Source of the DNA: Symsagittifera roscoffensis
Taxonomy: Eukaryota > Xenacoelomorpha > Acoela > Convolutidae
DNA: 64,000 nt
Assembly: GCF_963678635.1 (NCBI RefSeq)
Contig: NW_026971079.1
Span: forward strand, 62,001 to 126,000
Direction of reading: 5' to 3'
Below the pieces are notes generated by a model. It worked only from the letters and a program-made list of their open reading frames with translations. It searched no databases and was not told the origin of the DNA. Both the position numbers and the translations under genes were made by a program. Within the stretch, counting starts at the first letter, position 1, and every line of letters begins with the position of its first letter. Below, piece by piece: positions 23,718 through 35,859 of the stretch.

Positions 23718-24169
23718 CAAACAATTCCAGACTTTCAGTCGGAGCTCTGCCATATCCACTCTATCCGACTCAATTTGGGACTATCCCGACGCCTCTGGGT
23801 CAATTTTTTGCATTTCTACCATATTCACTCTATCCGGGGGGTCGCGGCATTATTTGGAAGAATCATTGGAAAATCAATTAGAATCCGAATTTTTGTTTCC
23901 GGTCAAATGGATCGTAGCAATATCAGTGGTTTGTAAGCCAAGTTATAGAACCGTACTAATAGCGCTTACATTCTGAGACCTCTCAGAGATTTGTCCCCAT
24001 AAACATGAGTTACACCGTAATAAAGGGTCACTTTTAATTTATAAATTTTATAAGCTGACTTGATATTACCTACAACAACTACACCTAGACTACAACTGAT
24101 GTTTGATACTTTGAAATTTTAACTATTGATACTTTTCATGTTTTAATACTTGTATTATTGTCTTTTCAG

Positions 24170-25754
24170 AAGACTTGAATTTACTCTTCTTCTTCTTCAA
24201 TCTACCAAATGCGGATCCTGCAAATTGGTGGCGAAAGAAGGTGATGCATGATGCAGGTGCAATTGGGTGTGACAAATGTGATGGTTAGTTCATGGGCAAT
24301 GTGTTGGGATCACTGCGGATGCTGTGTCAACTATGGGCCGCGTTCGTGGATGCTTTTGTTTATGTGGTGGCTGCCTAGAGGGTGACGTCTTCAAATCCGA
24401 AGCTAAGTTTGAACTTGTGATAAAGAAATATGAAGTTTTACATGATCTTATGAACGATATTAAAAACTTATTTAAGGCCACAGGCTCGACTACGTCAAAC
24501 AACATTCCAAACAATAATATCCATTATAACTCATCAAATAACGGAATTTTAAATGGTGGTATTTCTGAAGACAAAGGTGACTTCACGTCTAATGTTGAAG
24601 CAGAAGAAGCCAAGGTTTCGGAAATACTGGAGTATATTGGCGAGTCAAACATTAACATAAACCAAATGTATAGACTTGTCAAAAGTAAATCCTCAGAACG
24701 AAGGCCACCTCTTGATACATCTGCATACAGAATACCTATCAATTCTCCAATTGAATGCATTCGTTATTTTAATACTAAATTAGCATCTTTATCATGCTCA
24801 TACACACTCATGGGTGACTTCAATTTGCCTGACATCTGCTGGACATATTTTTCTGGTCGTTCGGTTTACTCTAATTTGCTTTTTTTCTACTATCGAGGAA
24901 TTTGATCGACTTTTTACCTCTTATTGATGAACCAACTCATCGATCCGGTAACACCCTGGACCTGATATTGTCATTTCAAACTGAACTATTAACAGTTTTC
25001 CTTGACAATAAATTGTATTCAGACCACTTTCCCGTGTTTGCTTTCTTTACAATACCCAAATTAACACTGAGCACCGCTGGGCAAAAATTAGGCTCTCAAT
25101 TTTCAAAACTCTCATTCTCTTGTTCAGTTTTCAATGAAAATATCAGCTCATGCTTTATTAATCTTATTTTTACTCAAAACTTATGTACGTGACTGGTATT
25201 CTGAAATTATGGCAGTAATACACTTGCGACCAAAGGCGGAAACACTTCCTTATATTGTCCCACACTGTCCATCTTCTTAACAAACATCGAACAGCTTCAA
25301 AACTTGAAAATAACAATCTACGTCTCTCTTCATTGCAATGCAATTTTGATTAATCAATTGGACTCGATAAAACATGCTTGATTGAACTGTTATCTCTGAA
25401 TTCAACTCGTGACTATTTTAAATATCTGCGCTCATTTACTAAAAAACGACTACCAAATCAAATGCAATGGAAAGACAAAAAAGCTACCAATTTTTGGAAA
25501 GACAAAAAAGCTACCAATTTTTTGAAAATAGCCAATCTTATGAATGATTACTTCTGTTCTGTGTTCATGCCAAGATGGAATTCTGCTCTATATGCACATG
25601 ACAACCCTTCAATTCTGTTAAACGTGCTTCAAAAATGTGTTCTTCAAGTTGAAACGTCACTTGCGTCAGCTTCAACTACATGTTTAACCAATGACAACCT
25701 TCCAACTTTTTTTCTTAGCAACTGCAGCAATATTATCGCATCACTTGTCGTTCA
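24170..25754 (+). mobile_element. LINE B, copy 1 (internally deleted, 3' truncated)
   Basis: It starts near the TTTTCAG/AAGACTTG phrase with the C-x2-C zinc region (KCGSC...), then the first reading frame (24,324-24,720) fused by an internal deletion of about 600 bp directly to the endonuclease part DTSAYRIPI...MGDFNLPDICW. It ends abruptly at 25,754, where the leader repeat of the next unit begins. The other copies show what is missing. Confidence 0.8.
24324..24905 (+). pseudogene. LINE B ORF1/endonuclease fusion frame
   Basis: A 193-residue open frame that joins the ORF1 helix region (FELVIKKYEVLHDLMNDIK) to the late endonuclease segment (YTLMGDFNLPDICW) through a deletion near 24,715. Compared with 30,446-31,550, the missing part includes the end of ORF1 and the catalytic Glu region of the endonuclease. 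It is open by chance of the deletion phase. Confidence 0.7.
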
Positions 25755-26565
25755 GCCGACGTCAGTTACCTAAATTCTAATCGCTTTTCACCGTCTCGAC
25801 CTAGCCAGTTGATTTTCTGGTTTGTCTAGGGCTAAGTAAAAAGTTACTATTTTAGGCCATCAGTCAAACGACTTTTAATCAGCTTTCGTTTACATGCAAA
25901 CACAACCACATAGCTGGGTCTCGGATCCTCAGACTACGTGATTGCTACCAAAAACACGGCTCGAATATCCTATTTTACTGTGTTTTTGGTGACAGTTCTA
26001 TAATAAATCCATTGGAGATGGATTGACCCTTTCCTCTTTCTAGCTACTCATTTTCTAAAATATCAAACACTACCGGTGTTAATTCAAATGTCTATGGCAT
26101 CAGAGTAGCTGAAATGTCAGTTTATTATAGTCCTTCACCATATACTGTCTCTGGGGGGCCGAGCCTCCGCTTCCGTGTTTTCACTGTAATAACGTCGTTA
26201 TTACTCCCAATTCGTGGCACGGGAGGGTACTGCTCTCTACTTCTTCCCCACTGAAGCCTCCTTTCCGTCTTTCGTCTCCAATTAGCTGTCTTATCGTGCG
26301 TGGTCGTCACGATAAAAGGCTTCGTTTTTTGTTACATTCCCGTTCGACTGTTTTTCACTATTTCAGCTGTTGTTCTGTTTTTTGTCACTTTCTGGCTCAA
26401 AAATGCCGTTTTTGATTTTCTGAGAAATGTGACGTCACATATCGAATTTTTGAAAATTAAAATTTCAGAATTTTCCAACCCTCCTTTGCAGCACTTTTTT
26501 TTATCACTTAGGCCTTTTTTTCTAATTTCGTGTCGTGCCGGAAGGTTGCTCTGTGCCAATCTGGC
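25755..26565. repeat. Leader repeat preceding LINE A, copy 3 (5' truncated)
   Basis: It begins at GCCGACGTCAGTTACC, corresponding to 19,585 of copy 2, and runs into LINE A copy 3. The join to LINE B copy 1 at 25,754/25,755 marks a boundary between duplicated units. Confidence 0.85.
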
Positions 26566-29500
26566 AAAATGGCACAACCAGCAGACGAAGGAGCAACGCA
26601 CCATATCGAATGTACCGGCGAAAATTGCGTCATTGGATTCCGTGTGGATACCGACCATGGTTACGAAGGATTTTTGATCGATGGATTTCTATTGCGGTTT
26701 CTGCGCGCCTGAAAAATTCAGAAAGTTGGAGACTAAGATTACAAATATAGAAAATAAATTAACCAAACCCCGTCCGAACGGATCCAGGAACAATCATTTA
26801 TATGGGGTACCTCCAATCCGGAGCAATCCACCCAACGTATCACACAGATCCAATCAGAGGAGCGGGAGAAAGAAAGACGATGCAGAAACCTCATAGTATC
26901 AGGGAACATTGACTTCAAAATGAACGACGAAGAATTTGTTTGTGAAATCCTAAAAATCACGAATGTAACGCCAGCGACCAAGCCCAGTACTACCAGAATA
27001 ACTAGAAAAAACAAATCCCAGGTCATCAAAATAACGTTCGAAGAAAATAAAAACAATCAAGGGGTCCTTAAAAATTCCATGAAATTTCAAGAAACTTTAC
27101 CTGGGGTCTACATAAACCCAGATCTTACACAACTAGAACAACTTGCACAATTCCTGCTTAGACAAGAGCTAAAAAGTAAACGGGTGGAGTTCCCAGGTAA
27201 AAAATGGAAGATCGCAAAGAGTTTAGTAGTAGAGATGGAGCAATACCTAGCGAGCAAACCCCTCTCCTTAACGACATCGAACATAGAAGAGGTTAAAAAC
27301 ACTATAAAACTTGATCATGACCTCATTACAAACTCAGAAATTATCTTACTTATCGAATTTTCTTCAACAAACGAGCTGCATATAACGAACTTCAATACAT
27401 TTAACCGCCTCGCCATTAGAAACCCCAGAGGACGACCGTCCGGTGGATTGACTATTGCATGCACGAAAAAACTCGATATCGTATCGAAAGTGCTTTACTC
27501 TAGTGACAATACTCTCTCTATAGCTTTCCAAAGTCCTAAATTGATTTATCCTTTTGCTATTTTTCCCCAGATACTCATCTGTATACAATTATTGAGGAAC
27601 TTGACAATATCATAGCAAGCATCAATTCTCATGTTTCTATAATGGCTGGAGACTTCAATTGCAGAACTGATTCAGGGACAAGAGGCCTTTCTTTGGTTGA
27701 ATAATTCTCTTGTTACAATTATCATTGCACTAAAGAATATAATGAAGCCACGTGTGAGAGCGGGATTGTAAGAAGCATCATTGATCTTATTTTTGTTAGT
27801 AGTCTTACACATATTTTTTCAAGCAGCTGCGAAGTTATCCCAAGCCATATTACTAAACACCATGGCTGCATGCGGACCGAAAAGAAAGGTGGAACTCAGC
27901 AAGCTGAAATCCCTCATAGTCCCCCTCAAAAGTCAAAATCTTGCAAAAATGCACCTCGACGAAATCTATAATAGCCTTTCCACAGCAATGCGAAACCCCA
28001 ATCTGGTTCGATAGATTATTGTATCTTATGTTAACAAAAGTCAAGGAACTATATAGATCACAGATATGGGAACCCTACAAAAGTCTGAGAAAAATTTACT
28101 AGAAAACATGTGAATACAAGAAGCGCCAACACCAGATGGACAGGGAGAAGGCCATTATTTTGGCCGCTGAAGACGACAAATCTTTAATTTGGACTATCAT
28201 GAAGTCCAAACCACAGGCGCCGACTATATCAGCTATCCCGATGAACGAATGGGAAGACCACTTCCAGAATCTTCTCACTTGCGAAAACCCTCCTGACGAT
28301 TATCATATTTTTCACTCTGACCATGACTACTCTCAAACATTTATAGAAAGTGAAATTTTAAACCGGCCCATCGAACTCCAGGAAATACTCAGCTGTCTTA
28401 ACAAGTCTTCCAATGGGAAAGCTGCAGGGAGCGATGGTATTACCCACGAAGCCCTCAAGACGAATTTCGGACGCATATATAAAATTATGTACCTTTTATT
28501 CAAGCGAATCTTTGAAATAGGTATCTTGCCGATAATCTTCAAAACGGCCCATATAAAGCCGCTCTTCAAAGCAAAAGGACACAAAAAAGACACAAATAAC
28601 TATAGAGGTATCAGTTTACTATCATGCAGTTACAAGCTTTTCACAGGTGTACTATATGACCGGATCGAAAGATGGACTGAAGTGAACCAAATACTCCCAG
28701 ACTCTCAATTTGGATTTCGAAAAGGGAGATCGACAATACAAGCCACCATTAAACTCAAAAAAACGATAGAACTCTCGATTGCCTCTCATATAAGATATTA
28801 CGAGTGTTTTGTAGACTTCAAAAAACTTTTGACACTATTAACAGGCAGAAACTGCTAGATAAACTAAAAGACTTGGTATCAAAAATAACATGATAATGGC
28901 TATCCGAGCAGTCCTGCAACCAAACATGATTCAAGTGAAAGACGGTCTTTTTATATCAAAATTGATAGTACAGCACGACGGGGTACCCCAGGGTGACAAG
29001 CTATCACTGCTGCTCTTCTCAATCTTCATAGCAGATCTCGAACCTATTCTTAGTAAAAAATGCCACAATATTTTCTATGCGGATGATCTCATTATCGAAT
29101 ATCACATATGTCAAGTCAAAAACCAAAGCAGTCAAGTTCAGAAATGGAGGTAGTTTGAGCGCTGATGACCACTTGATCTACAAAAATATGGAAATCAAAT
29201 TTATCCCGGATTTCTGTTACATGGGTATCACTTTCAGCACCAAATTGAGTCCATCAGCTCATCTTGACAAGTTAGTCAAAAAGGCGAGAACCAGCACGGG
29301 GACGCTTTGCCAGAAACTCAATCCCCAGAAGATCCCTTTTCAATCGGCGACGAGGCTCCTCAATGGCGTGGTAGTACCCAGCGGAACATATGGCCTGGAT
29401 ATATATGAAATGAACGAAATAAGGAGAATTGAACATCTCCAAAAACTGGAAAACCATTTCTGGAAGGTCTGGTGCGGTGTATCACAGCATCACAGCTCGA

Positions 29501-30160
29501 GGAATTTGAGACACCATTTATTGGAAAACGACTTCCTCAACCTACAAGGAGCGAAAGGGATTAGACGACGCATCATCACATTATTTTTATTGTTCAGGAC
29601 TACACTCATGTCTTTGTCTTTTTGATAACTGCTTCAGAATTCGAAATACTGAATGCTGTGACTCAATTTTAGGATTCTCAGTAGGAGAAGCCTGCAGATG
29701 CAGACTCTGCGATAGTCAGCTGAGGGACAATTACCAGTTACTTCATTGCAAGAATCTATGTGGGACACCCTTCCAGAGAGTAAAAGCAGTTTTCTGGATG
29801 ATTTCTGACGCCCTCGGGTCCTAACAAACAATTCCAGACACTCAGTCGCAGCTCTGCCATATCCACTCTATCCGACTCAATTTGGGACTATCCCGACGCC
29901 TCTGGGTCAATTTTTGCATTTCTACCATATTCACTCTATCCGGATCAATTTACGACCAATCCGAGTGGTCGCGGCATTATTTGGAAGAATCATTGGAAAA
30001 TCAATTAGAATCCGAATTTTTGTTTCCGGTCAACTGGTTCGTAGCAATATCAGTGGTTTGTAAGCCAAGTTAAAGAACCGTACTAATAGCGCTTACATTC
30101 CGAGAACTCTCAGAGATTTGTCCCCATAAAAATGAGTAACACCGTAATAAAGGGTCACTT
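26530..30160 (+). mobile_element. LINE A, near full-length copy 3
   Basis: It has the same order as copy 2 and very similar sequence. The N-terminal and early endonuclease frame is better preserved (26,920-27,615 is open for 231 residues, with GAG where copy 2 has TAG). The later endonuclease has a deletion near 27,860, and the RT is split at 28,830, 28,890 and 29,080. The tail ends near 30,160. Confidence 0.85.
28136..29831 (+). pseudogene. LINE A copy 3 reverse transcriptase and C-terminal region
   Basis: RT motifs as in copy 2: AAGSDGITHEAL, FGFRKGRST, CFVDFKKLLT (here a one-base loss of A removes the motif A Ala-Phe-Asp phase), DGVPQGDKLS and IFYADDLII. The C-terminal finger CRLCDSQLRDNYQLLHC is present near 29,695. 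It shares the frameshift downstream of YADD with copy 2, which points to common descent after inactivation. Confidence 0.8.
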
Positions 30161-30335
30161 TAATTTATAAATTTTAAAAGCTAACTTGATATTACCTACA
30201 ACAACTACACCTAGACTACAACTGATATTTGATACTTTGAAACTTTAACTATTGATACTTTTCATGTTTTCATACTTGTATTATTGTCTTTTCAGAAGAC
30301 TTGAATTTACTCTTCTTCTTCTTCTTCAATCTACC

Positions 30336-30910
30336 AAATGCGGATCCTGCAAATGGGTGGTGAAAGAATGTGATGCAGGTGCAATTGAATGTGACAAGTG
30401 TGATGGTTAGTTCATGGGCAATGTGTTGGGATCACTGCGGATGCTGTGTCAACTATGGGCCGCGTTCGTGGATGCTTTTGGTTATGTGGTGGCTGCCTAG
30501 AGGGTGACGTCTTCAAATCCGAAGCTAAGTTTGAACTTGTGATAAAGAAATATGAAGTTTTACATGATGTTTTGAACGATATTAAAAACTTATTTAAGGC
30601 CACAGGCTCGACTACGTCAAACAACATTCCAAACTTTAATTTCCATTCTAATTCATCAAATAACGGAATTTTAAATGATGGTATTTCTGAAGATAAAGGT
30701 GACTTCACGTCTAATGTTGAAGCAGAAGAAGCCAGTGTTTCGGAAATACTGGAGTATATTGGCGAGTCAAACATTAACATAAGCCAAATGTATAGTTTTG
30801 TCAAAAGTAAATCCTCAGAACGAAGGCCACGTCCCATACTTTTACGCCTATCATCAGATTGGGACGCTCGAAAATGTCTTGCTAAAGCGTATAAACTCAA
30901 AAATTTTTAA
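30336..30910 (+). pseudogene. LINE B ORF1 with PHD-like zinc motif
   Basis: It reads KCGSCKWVVKECDAGAIECD and KCDG, a C-x2-C...C-x2-C arrangement like the PHD-type fingers of CR1 ORF1. The codon after CDG is TAG where such fingers usually have Trp (C-D-x-W-F/Y). All three copies in the window share this stop. After a shift the frame continues as a helical segment (LVIKKYEVLHDVLNDIKNLF) and an acidic region. Confidence 0.65.
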
Positions 30911-31086
30911 GATAAAGTCTTCATTTCCAAGTTGATCAACAGCGATGAACAAGCTGTGAAACGCAAAATTCTCAAGAAACGATATGAAATGATAAATCAC
31001 GACCAAATACCTCGCAATTAGTTAAAAATTTGCGGCCTCACTCTTGAAAGAAATGAAGAAAAGGTCAAATTAGACTGACTACAGCT

Positions 31087-31887
31087 GAAATTATTTCTGC
31101 TTAACGTAGAAAGCCTAATAAATGTCAGCCAGCGTTTCAAAATCCTCAAATATCTAAATTTAGATTCTCCCGATTTCGTCTTTCTCACAGAGACCTGGCT
31201 CAAAAATGAAAATACCAATCCCGAAATCTTTCCATTAAACTGTCCTTATCCTGTTATTTCTCGGGTTGATCGTGCTTGTGGAGACCTCGGAGGGGTTATC
31301 ATCGCCCTTAAGAACCGCTTTGTAACAAACTACTCTATTCCTTCATACAATGCAGACTATTGCTTTGGTTTATCAATTTATTACGGATGTCGTAATCATG
31401 TCGTTCTTCTTGTTTATAACCCCTTGATACATCTGCATACAGAATACCTATCAGTTCTCCAGTTGAATGCATTCGTTATTTTAATACTAAATTAGCATCT
31501 TTATCATGCTCATACACACTCATGGGTGACTTCAATTTGCCCGACATCTGCTGGACATTTGCTTTTTTTCCACTATCGAGGAATTTGATCGACTTTTTAA
31601 CTCTTATCGATGAACCAACTCATCGATCCGGTAACACCCTGGACCTGATATTGTCATTTCATACTGAACTATTAACAGTATTCCTTGACAATAAATGGTA
31701 TTCAGACCATTTTCCCGTGTTTGATTTCTTTACAATACCCAAATTAACACTGAGCACCGCTGGGCAAAAATTAGGCTCTCAATTTTCAAAACTCTCATTC
31801 TTTTGTTCAGTTTTCAATGGAAATATCAGCTCATGCTTTATTAATCTTATTTTTACTCAACACTTATGTACGTCACTGGTATTCTGA
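31087..31887 (+). pseudogene. LINE B endonuclease (APE-type)
   Basis: Phrases in order: LFLLNVESLINVSQRFKIL, DFVFLTETWLKNE (catalytic Glu), RVDRACGDLGGVIIALK, YTLMGDFNLPDICW (catalytic Asp-Asn), RSGNTLDLIL and WYSDHFPVFDFF (Ser-Asp-His). All the catalytic residues of the APE fold are visible, but the frame is shifted near 31,420. Confidence 0.75.
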
Positions 31888-32378
31888 AATTATGGCAATA
31901 ATACACTTGCGACCGAAGGCGGCAACAACTTCCTTATTTTTTTTGTCCCACCATGTTCATCTTCTTAACAAACATCGAACAGCTTCAAAACTTAAAAATA
32001 ACATTCTACGTCTCTCTTCATTGCAATGCGATTTTGATCAAACAATTGGACTCGATAAAACAAGCTTGTTTGAACTGTTATCTCTGAATTCCACTCGTGA
32101 CTATTTTAAATATCTGCGCTCATTTACTAGAAAACGACTACTAAATCAAATGCAATTGAAAGACAAAAAAGCTAACACTTTTTGGAAAGACACAAAAGCT
32201 ACCAATTTTTTGAAAAAAGCCAATCTTATGAATGATTACTTCTATTCTGTGTTCCTGCCAAGATGGAGTTCTGCTCTATATGCACATGACAACCCTTCAA
32301 TTTTGTTAAACATGCATCAAATAAGTGTTGTTCAAGTTGAAACGTCACTTGCGTCAGCTTCAACTACATGTTTAACCA

Positions 32379-33715
32379 ATGACAACCTTCCAACTTTTGT
32401 TCATAGCAACTGCAGCAATACTATCGCGCCACTTGTCGTTCAGCTTTTTTGTTAATGTCTTAAATACCCAAAAGTTTTCCACACTTTGGATATGTGCTTA
32501 CATAACACCCATTTTAAAAACTAACAATCCAGAAAATCTTGAAAAATACCGCCCTATCAGCATCTTACCTCAATTATCGCTTATTCTGGAGAGAATGATT
32601 TTTAATTTTACTTATATTCGAGTGAGACCAAACATTACTTCCGTCCAGCATAGTTTCATGACAAAACGATCAACTATTACCCAATTTCTTGAAAACCTTG
32701 ACAAAATTTATTCAAATAATGAGACGAATCTTGAAAGTCTTTCAATATACTTCGATTTTTGCAAAGCTTTTGATCAAGTAGGTTATCAAATTTTACTAAG
32801 AAAACTGGCTAAGTTTGGATTTGATTACGCGTTTCTCGAGCTTTTCTCTTCGTATCTGAGTGATCGTACTCAAATTGTTATGATTGAAATTACATCTTCT
32901 TCAATAGGTTATGTTACTAGTGGAGTGCCGCAAGGCAGCGTCTTAGGGCCACTATTGTTCGTTCTCTTCCTTAATGACGTGCCAAATGCTCTTTTAACTT
33001 CTAACTATTATTTGTTCGCTGATGACAGTAAACTGTAACCTGGCGAACACGTTTTGACATTCAAAGAGACATAGATCGTTTTAACAAATGGACTATCGAA
33101 AATTAAATGACGTTTAATGCCGATAAATGCCGAGTTATTTGTTTTAATTCTAATGAGTCGGAAACATCGCTCGGTCTTAACGATATCTCTATTCCTTCGG
33201 TATCATCTATCAAAGATCTCGGGGTCACAATTTCTCGAAACTTGAAATGGGAAAACCATCTTCAACTCAATTTTATTGCTGTTAATAAATCCTTTCATTT
33301 TATCAAACGTTCTATTCCATACAGCGTCTCATTGTGGACTAAGTTTAAAATTATCAGCTTCTCTACGGCCGTCAAATCTGGTTTCCTTCCATACTTTACA
33401 GGCGTAAACTTGAATTGCTTAATAAAAAATTGTCTAAAATGGGTGACGGGTCTCGTCTCAGTGACTACACGGAGCATTTGAAGGTGACCGATTCCCTGCC
33501 AATATCCTTCTCCATTGCAATCTACGACTTGGTTTTTCTCATTAGAGTCCCTAATGAGAAATTCGATTTCGAGCTTTACAAGTTCATTAATTTTGCCTTC
33601 TCCGCCAACGATCTTCGAAACACTGCCTACCCTAGACTGACAGCAGCAACCAATAAATGTCGTCTCTTCTTCACCAGGCAGTTCTTCTTCTATCGCGCCG
33701 ATATGTAAACATGCT
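32379..33715 (+). pseudogene. LINE B reverse transcriptase and C-terminal region
   Basis: Motifs: ITPILKTNNPENLEKYRPIS, SFMTKRSTITQFLE, SIYFDFCKAFDQV (motif A), SGVPQGSVLGPLLFVLFLND (motif B), YYLFADDSKL (motif C, FADD). A TAA follows directly after SKL and is shared with copy 3. The thumb and C-terminus (NADKCRVICF, SSIKDLGVTISRNLKWENH) follow in 33,107-33,715 with one shift. Confidence 0.85.
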
Positions 33716-34013
33716 ATATTCCTATGATATTGCTGATATTTTTGCATCTCCTGAAGCGTTTAAGAAGTCACTCAAAACTATCTGTAAGCGAGGGTTAACT
33801 CATTTGATTCAAACAACACCTGTACTATGTTTTTGGCCTGTAATTGCATCAATTGCCTTTGTTAGTACACCTTGATTGTATAGTCAATACTTGATTCCGT
33901 GCTGAGTAATTTGTAGCTCGCCATGTCACTATATTAATGTATTACACCAAGTAAATAGTCTTTCAACAATCTGTATGATGCTTTTATAAATGTTAAAGGG
34001 AAATAATTCTTTC

Positions 34014-34087
<74 letters not shown>
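34014..34087. repeat. (AGT)n microsatellite at LINE B 3' end
   Basis: About 24 uninterrupted AGT units following CTTTC. The same tract at the same point of LINE B copy 3 (40,675-40,719) has about 14 units with one variant, so it is the 3' terminal repeat of the element. Confidence 0.9.
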
Positions 34088-34894
34088 AGACAAATTGCTA
34101 TTCACAATTTGTCTAATAATAACAACTGATTCAAGAAGAGCTGTCTTGTTCCTGGTAGAGAACGCCCAGTGTTATTGTGAGATTGTTGATACTGGAGTAA
34201 GGAGAACCTTGATTGGGCAGGTCGACGAGTGAAGCAACCCCCTGGACCAGAGAACCAAACTATTTCCGTTGAAACTAGTTATTTACTGAAACTTCTAGAG
34301 TTGTTTTAATTTCATTATTTACTTATTTCTAGAGTCGCGTCACTATTTGAGTAATGAATTTAAACTTCTGAGTGTGTTTTACACAGTCATATTAAGATAA
34401 GGCGGGTTTCAGGTCGATCCGTTTGAAATAGATCAAAGGTCCACTGTCTAAAAAAACTAATGATGTTTAGAAACCTAGCCATGGGGAAAATTATATTTCG
34501 AGAGTGGGGGGGGGGGTTATTTTGGAGGTGGCGTTTAAGCTGTTAAACGATTTTGTAGTCCCATGTCTTAAGCAAATCGATTTGGCTCCGACAGCTTGAG
34601 ATACAAAAACACAAGAGATAGTGTCCCTAACCCTTGAGCCAATGGTTATAGGGCCTATTTCTCTTAACCTCATATGTGAAGTAAGCGGACGATTGTTACA
34701 ATATCTCAAATCTAGGAAAAAGTCTAAGAAATAACCCAATAAAAATAACAAATCTTACTCACGAAGCGGAGTCGTCTTCTTAGATAATTTTTCACAACAG
34801 TTTTTCTTCTGTGATATTTTTTCTGTGCAGCCTATTCATTTTGATAAACTATTAAATAGGCAATCCCTATTTACTAAGCCAACTTCAGATTGAC

Positions 34895-35480
34895 TTGATG
34901 ATGGCAGAGGGGGATTGCCAAAGGGTTCAAACTTCCGCCACTGATAAAGATGAAAATGTTTTCACAAGACATGAAATAACTAGCACTGGGAAAATCAGCA
35001 ACAGTGAAGCATGCCCAGCCTGGATTTCAATTTTGATGCCAACTCGAATCTTAAAAGAATTCTTTGACAGAGACTTCCTGTATGGTTTCTGAGTTTGTCA
35101 TGAGGTTGAACAGCTAAAATTGGAAGTAAAGGATTTACGAAAGACTGAAAATTTTGCTTCTTATGTAAATTCAGAGGAAATCGAAAACTACTATAGACGA
35201 GAAAACAGGAAGCTGAGACCAGTGCGCAGCTGGAACATAAGATAATTGAACCCTGTGGGAACGAACTGGGCTTTAATGTGAAGAACAGTGAAAATTCTGT
35301 ATGCAAAAGACTAACAACAAGAAGAAATGATATGCATCCTCCATTAAAAGTGTGGTTTGTCGCAAGAAAAATAAAGCAAGCAATTCTGTATTCTAAATCA
35401 AAACTGAAAAAAAAATGTGTTAACGTTTTTTTTCCTAAGACACTTATGTTGCTAAGAATTGGGCGCTTATGCATCTGAAA
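34895..35480 (+). pseudogene. LINE C ORF1, coiled-coil protein
   Basis: It begins MMMAEGDCQRVQTSATDKDE. After a TGA, the next segment HEVEQLKLEVKDLRKTENF and EIENYYRREN is a coiled coil ending in the Y-x-R-R-E-N phrase typical of L1/CR1-type ORF1 proteins. A further segment (VWFVARKIKQAILYSKSKL) matches the RNA-binding end of such proteins. Stops break it in all three copies. Confidence 0.6.
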
Positions 35481-35604
35481 AAAAAACCTCAGATGAGGTT
35501 ATTCGCGATGAAAACTTACATTGTTATATGAAAACACCTAGACTAAAAAACTGATCGTAAAATGTCTTCTCGATCTACAAACTGTGTTTGGAAGGGAATC
35601 GAAA

Positions 35605-35859
35605 ATGATCAGAAGTTTGTTTGAAAATGTTGTTTTCCATGGAATTTCTAATTTAACCTGGAGTTCTGACAATGGCTTTATAGCGTACCTTATTTTAAAT
35701 TGTGGTGATGTAGAAACTAACCCAGGGCCTAATATCCCCTATCAAAACTTTTTGAATATAATTAATAATATGAAATTGGACCAGAATGTCCTGAAATGCA
35801 TGTCATCAACGAACTTTTATTTGGAGCAGTTTTGTCAGAAAATTTGCTGTTTTGAATGA
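35605..35859 (+). CDS. LINE C ORF2 N-terminus with 2A-like peptide
   Basis: An 84-residue frame from the ATG at 35,605 to a TGA, with a hydrophobic stretch (GFIAYLILNC) followed directly by GDVETNPGP at 35,704-35,730. This matches the 2A consensus D-x-E-x-N-P-G-P, and the hydrophobic lead-in is typical of functional 2A sequences. In several CR1-like LINEs a 2A lies at this point and separates the N-terminal peptide from the ORF2 enzyme, sometimes acting as a signal peptide. The downstream enzyme frame is lost here, so only the motif can be supported. Confidence 0.7.
   Translation: MIRSLFENVVFHGISNLTWSSDNGFIAYLILNCGDVETNPGPNIPYQNFLNIINNMKLDQNVLKCMSSTNFYLEQFCQKICCFE

Larger units (their letters stand above)
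20360..24050 (+). mobile_element. LINE A, near full-length copy 2 (APE-type non-LTR retrotransposon)
   Basis: Order on the plus strand: N-terminal basic region, APE-type endonuclease, reverse transcriptase with YADD, C-terminal C-x2-C...H-x4-C-like finger, then a non-coding tail ending near 24,050. That is the layout of APE-type LINEs (I/R1/CR1 superfamilies). I cannot place the clade with certainty. It is interrupted by several frameshifts and stops. Confidence 0.85.
30170..34087 (+). mobile_element. LINE B, most complete copy (copy 2), CR1-like
   Basis: From about 30,290 it holds a PHD-like zinc region, ORF1 (30,446-30,910), an APE-type endonuclease (31,090-31,890), a reverse transcriptase with FADD (32,455-33,038), a C-terminal region to about 33,715, a 3' non-coding tail and a terminal (AGT)n tract at 34,014-34,087. 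The zinc region in ORF1 and a microsatellite-like 3' end fit the CR1/L2/Daphne group. Stops and frameshifts throughout. Confidence 0.85.

Noticed and set aside
34014-34087. Ser-rich frame over the (AGT)n tract (33,990-34,232) as a protein
   Set aside because: The poly-Ser run is the translation of the microsatellite at the LINE 3' end.
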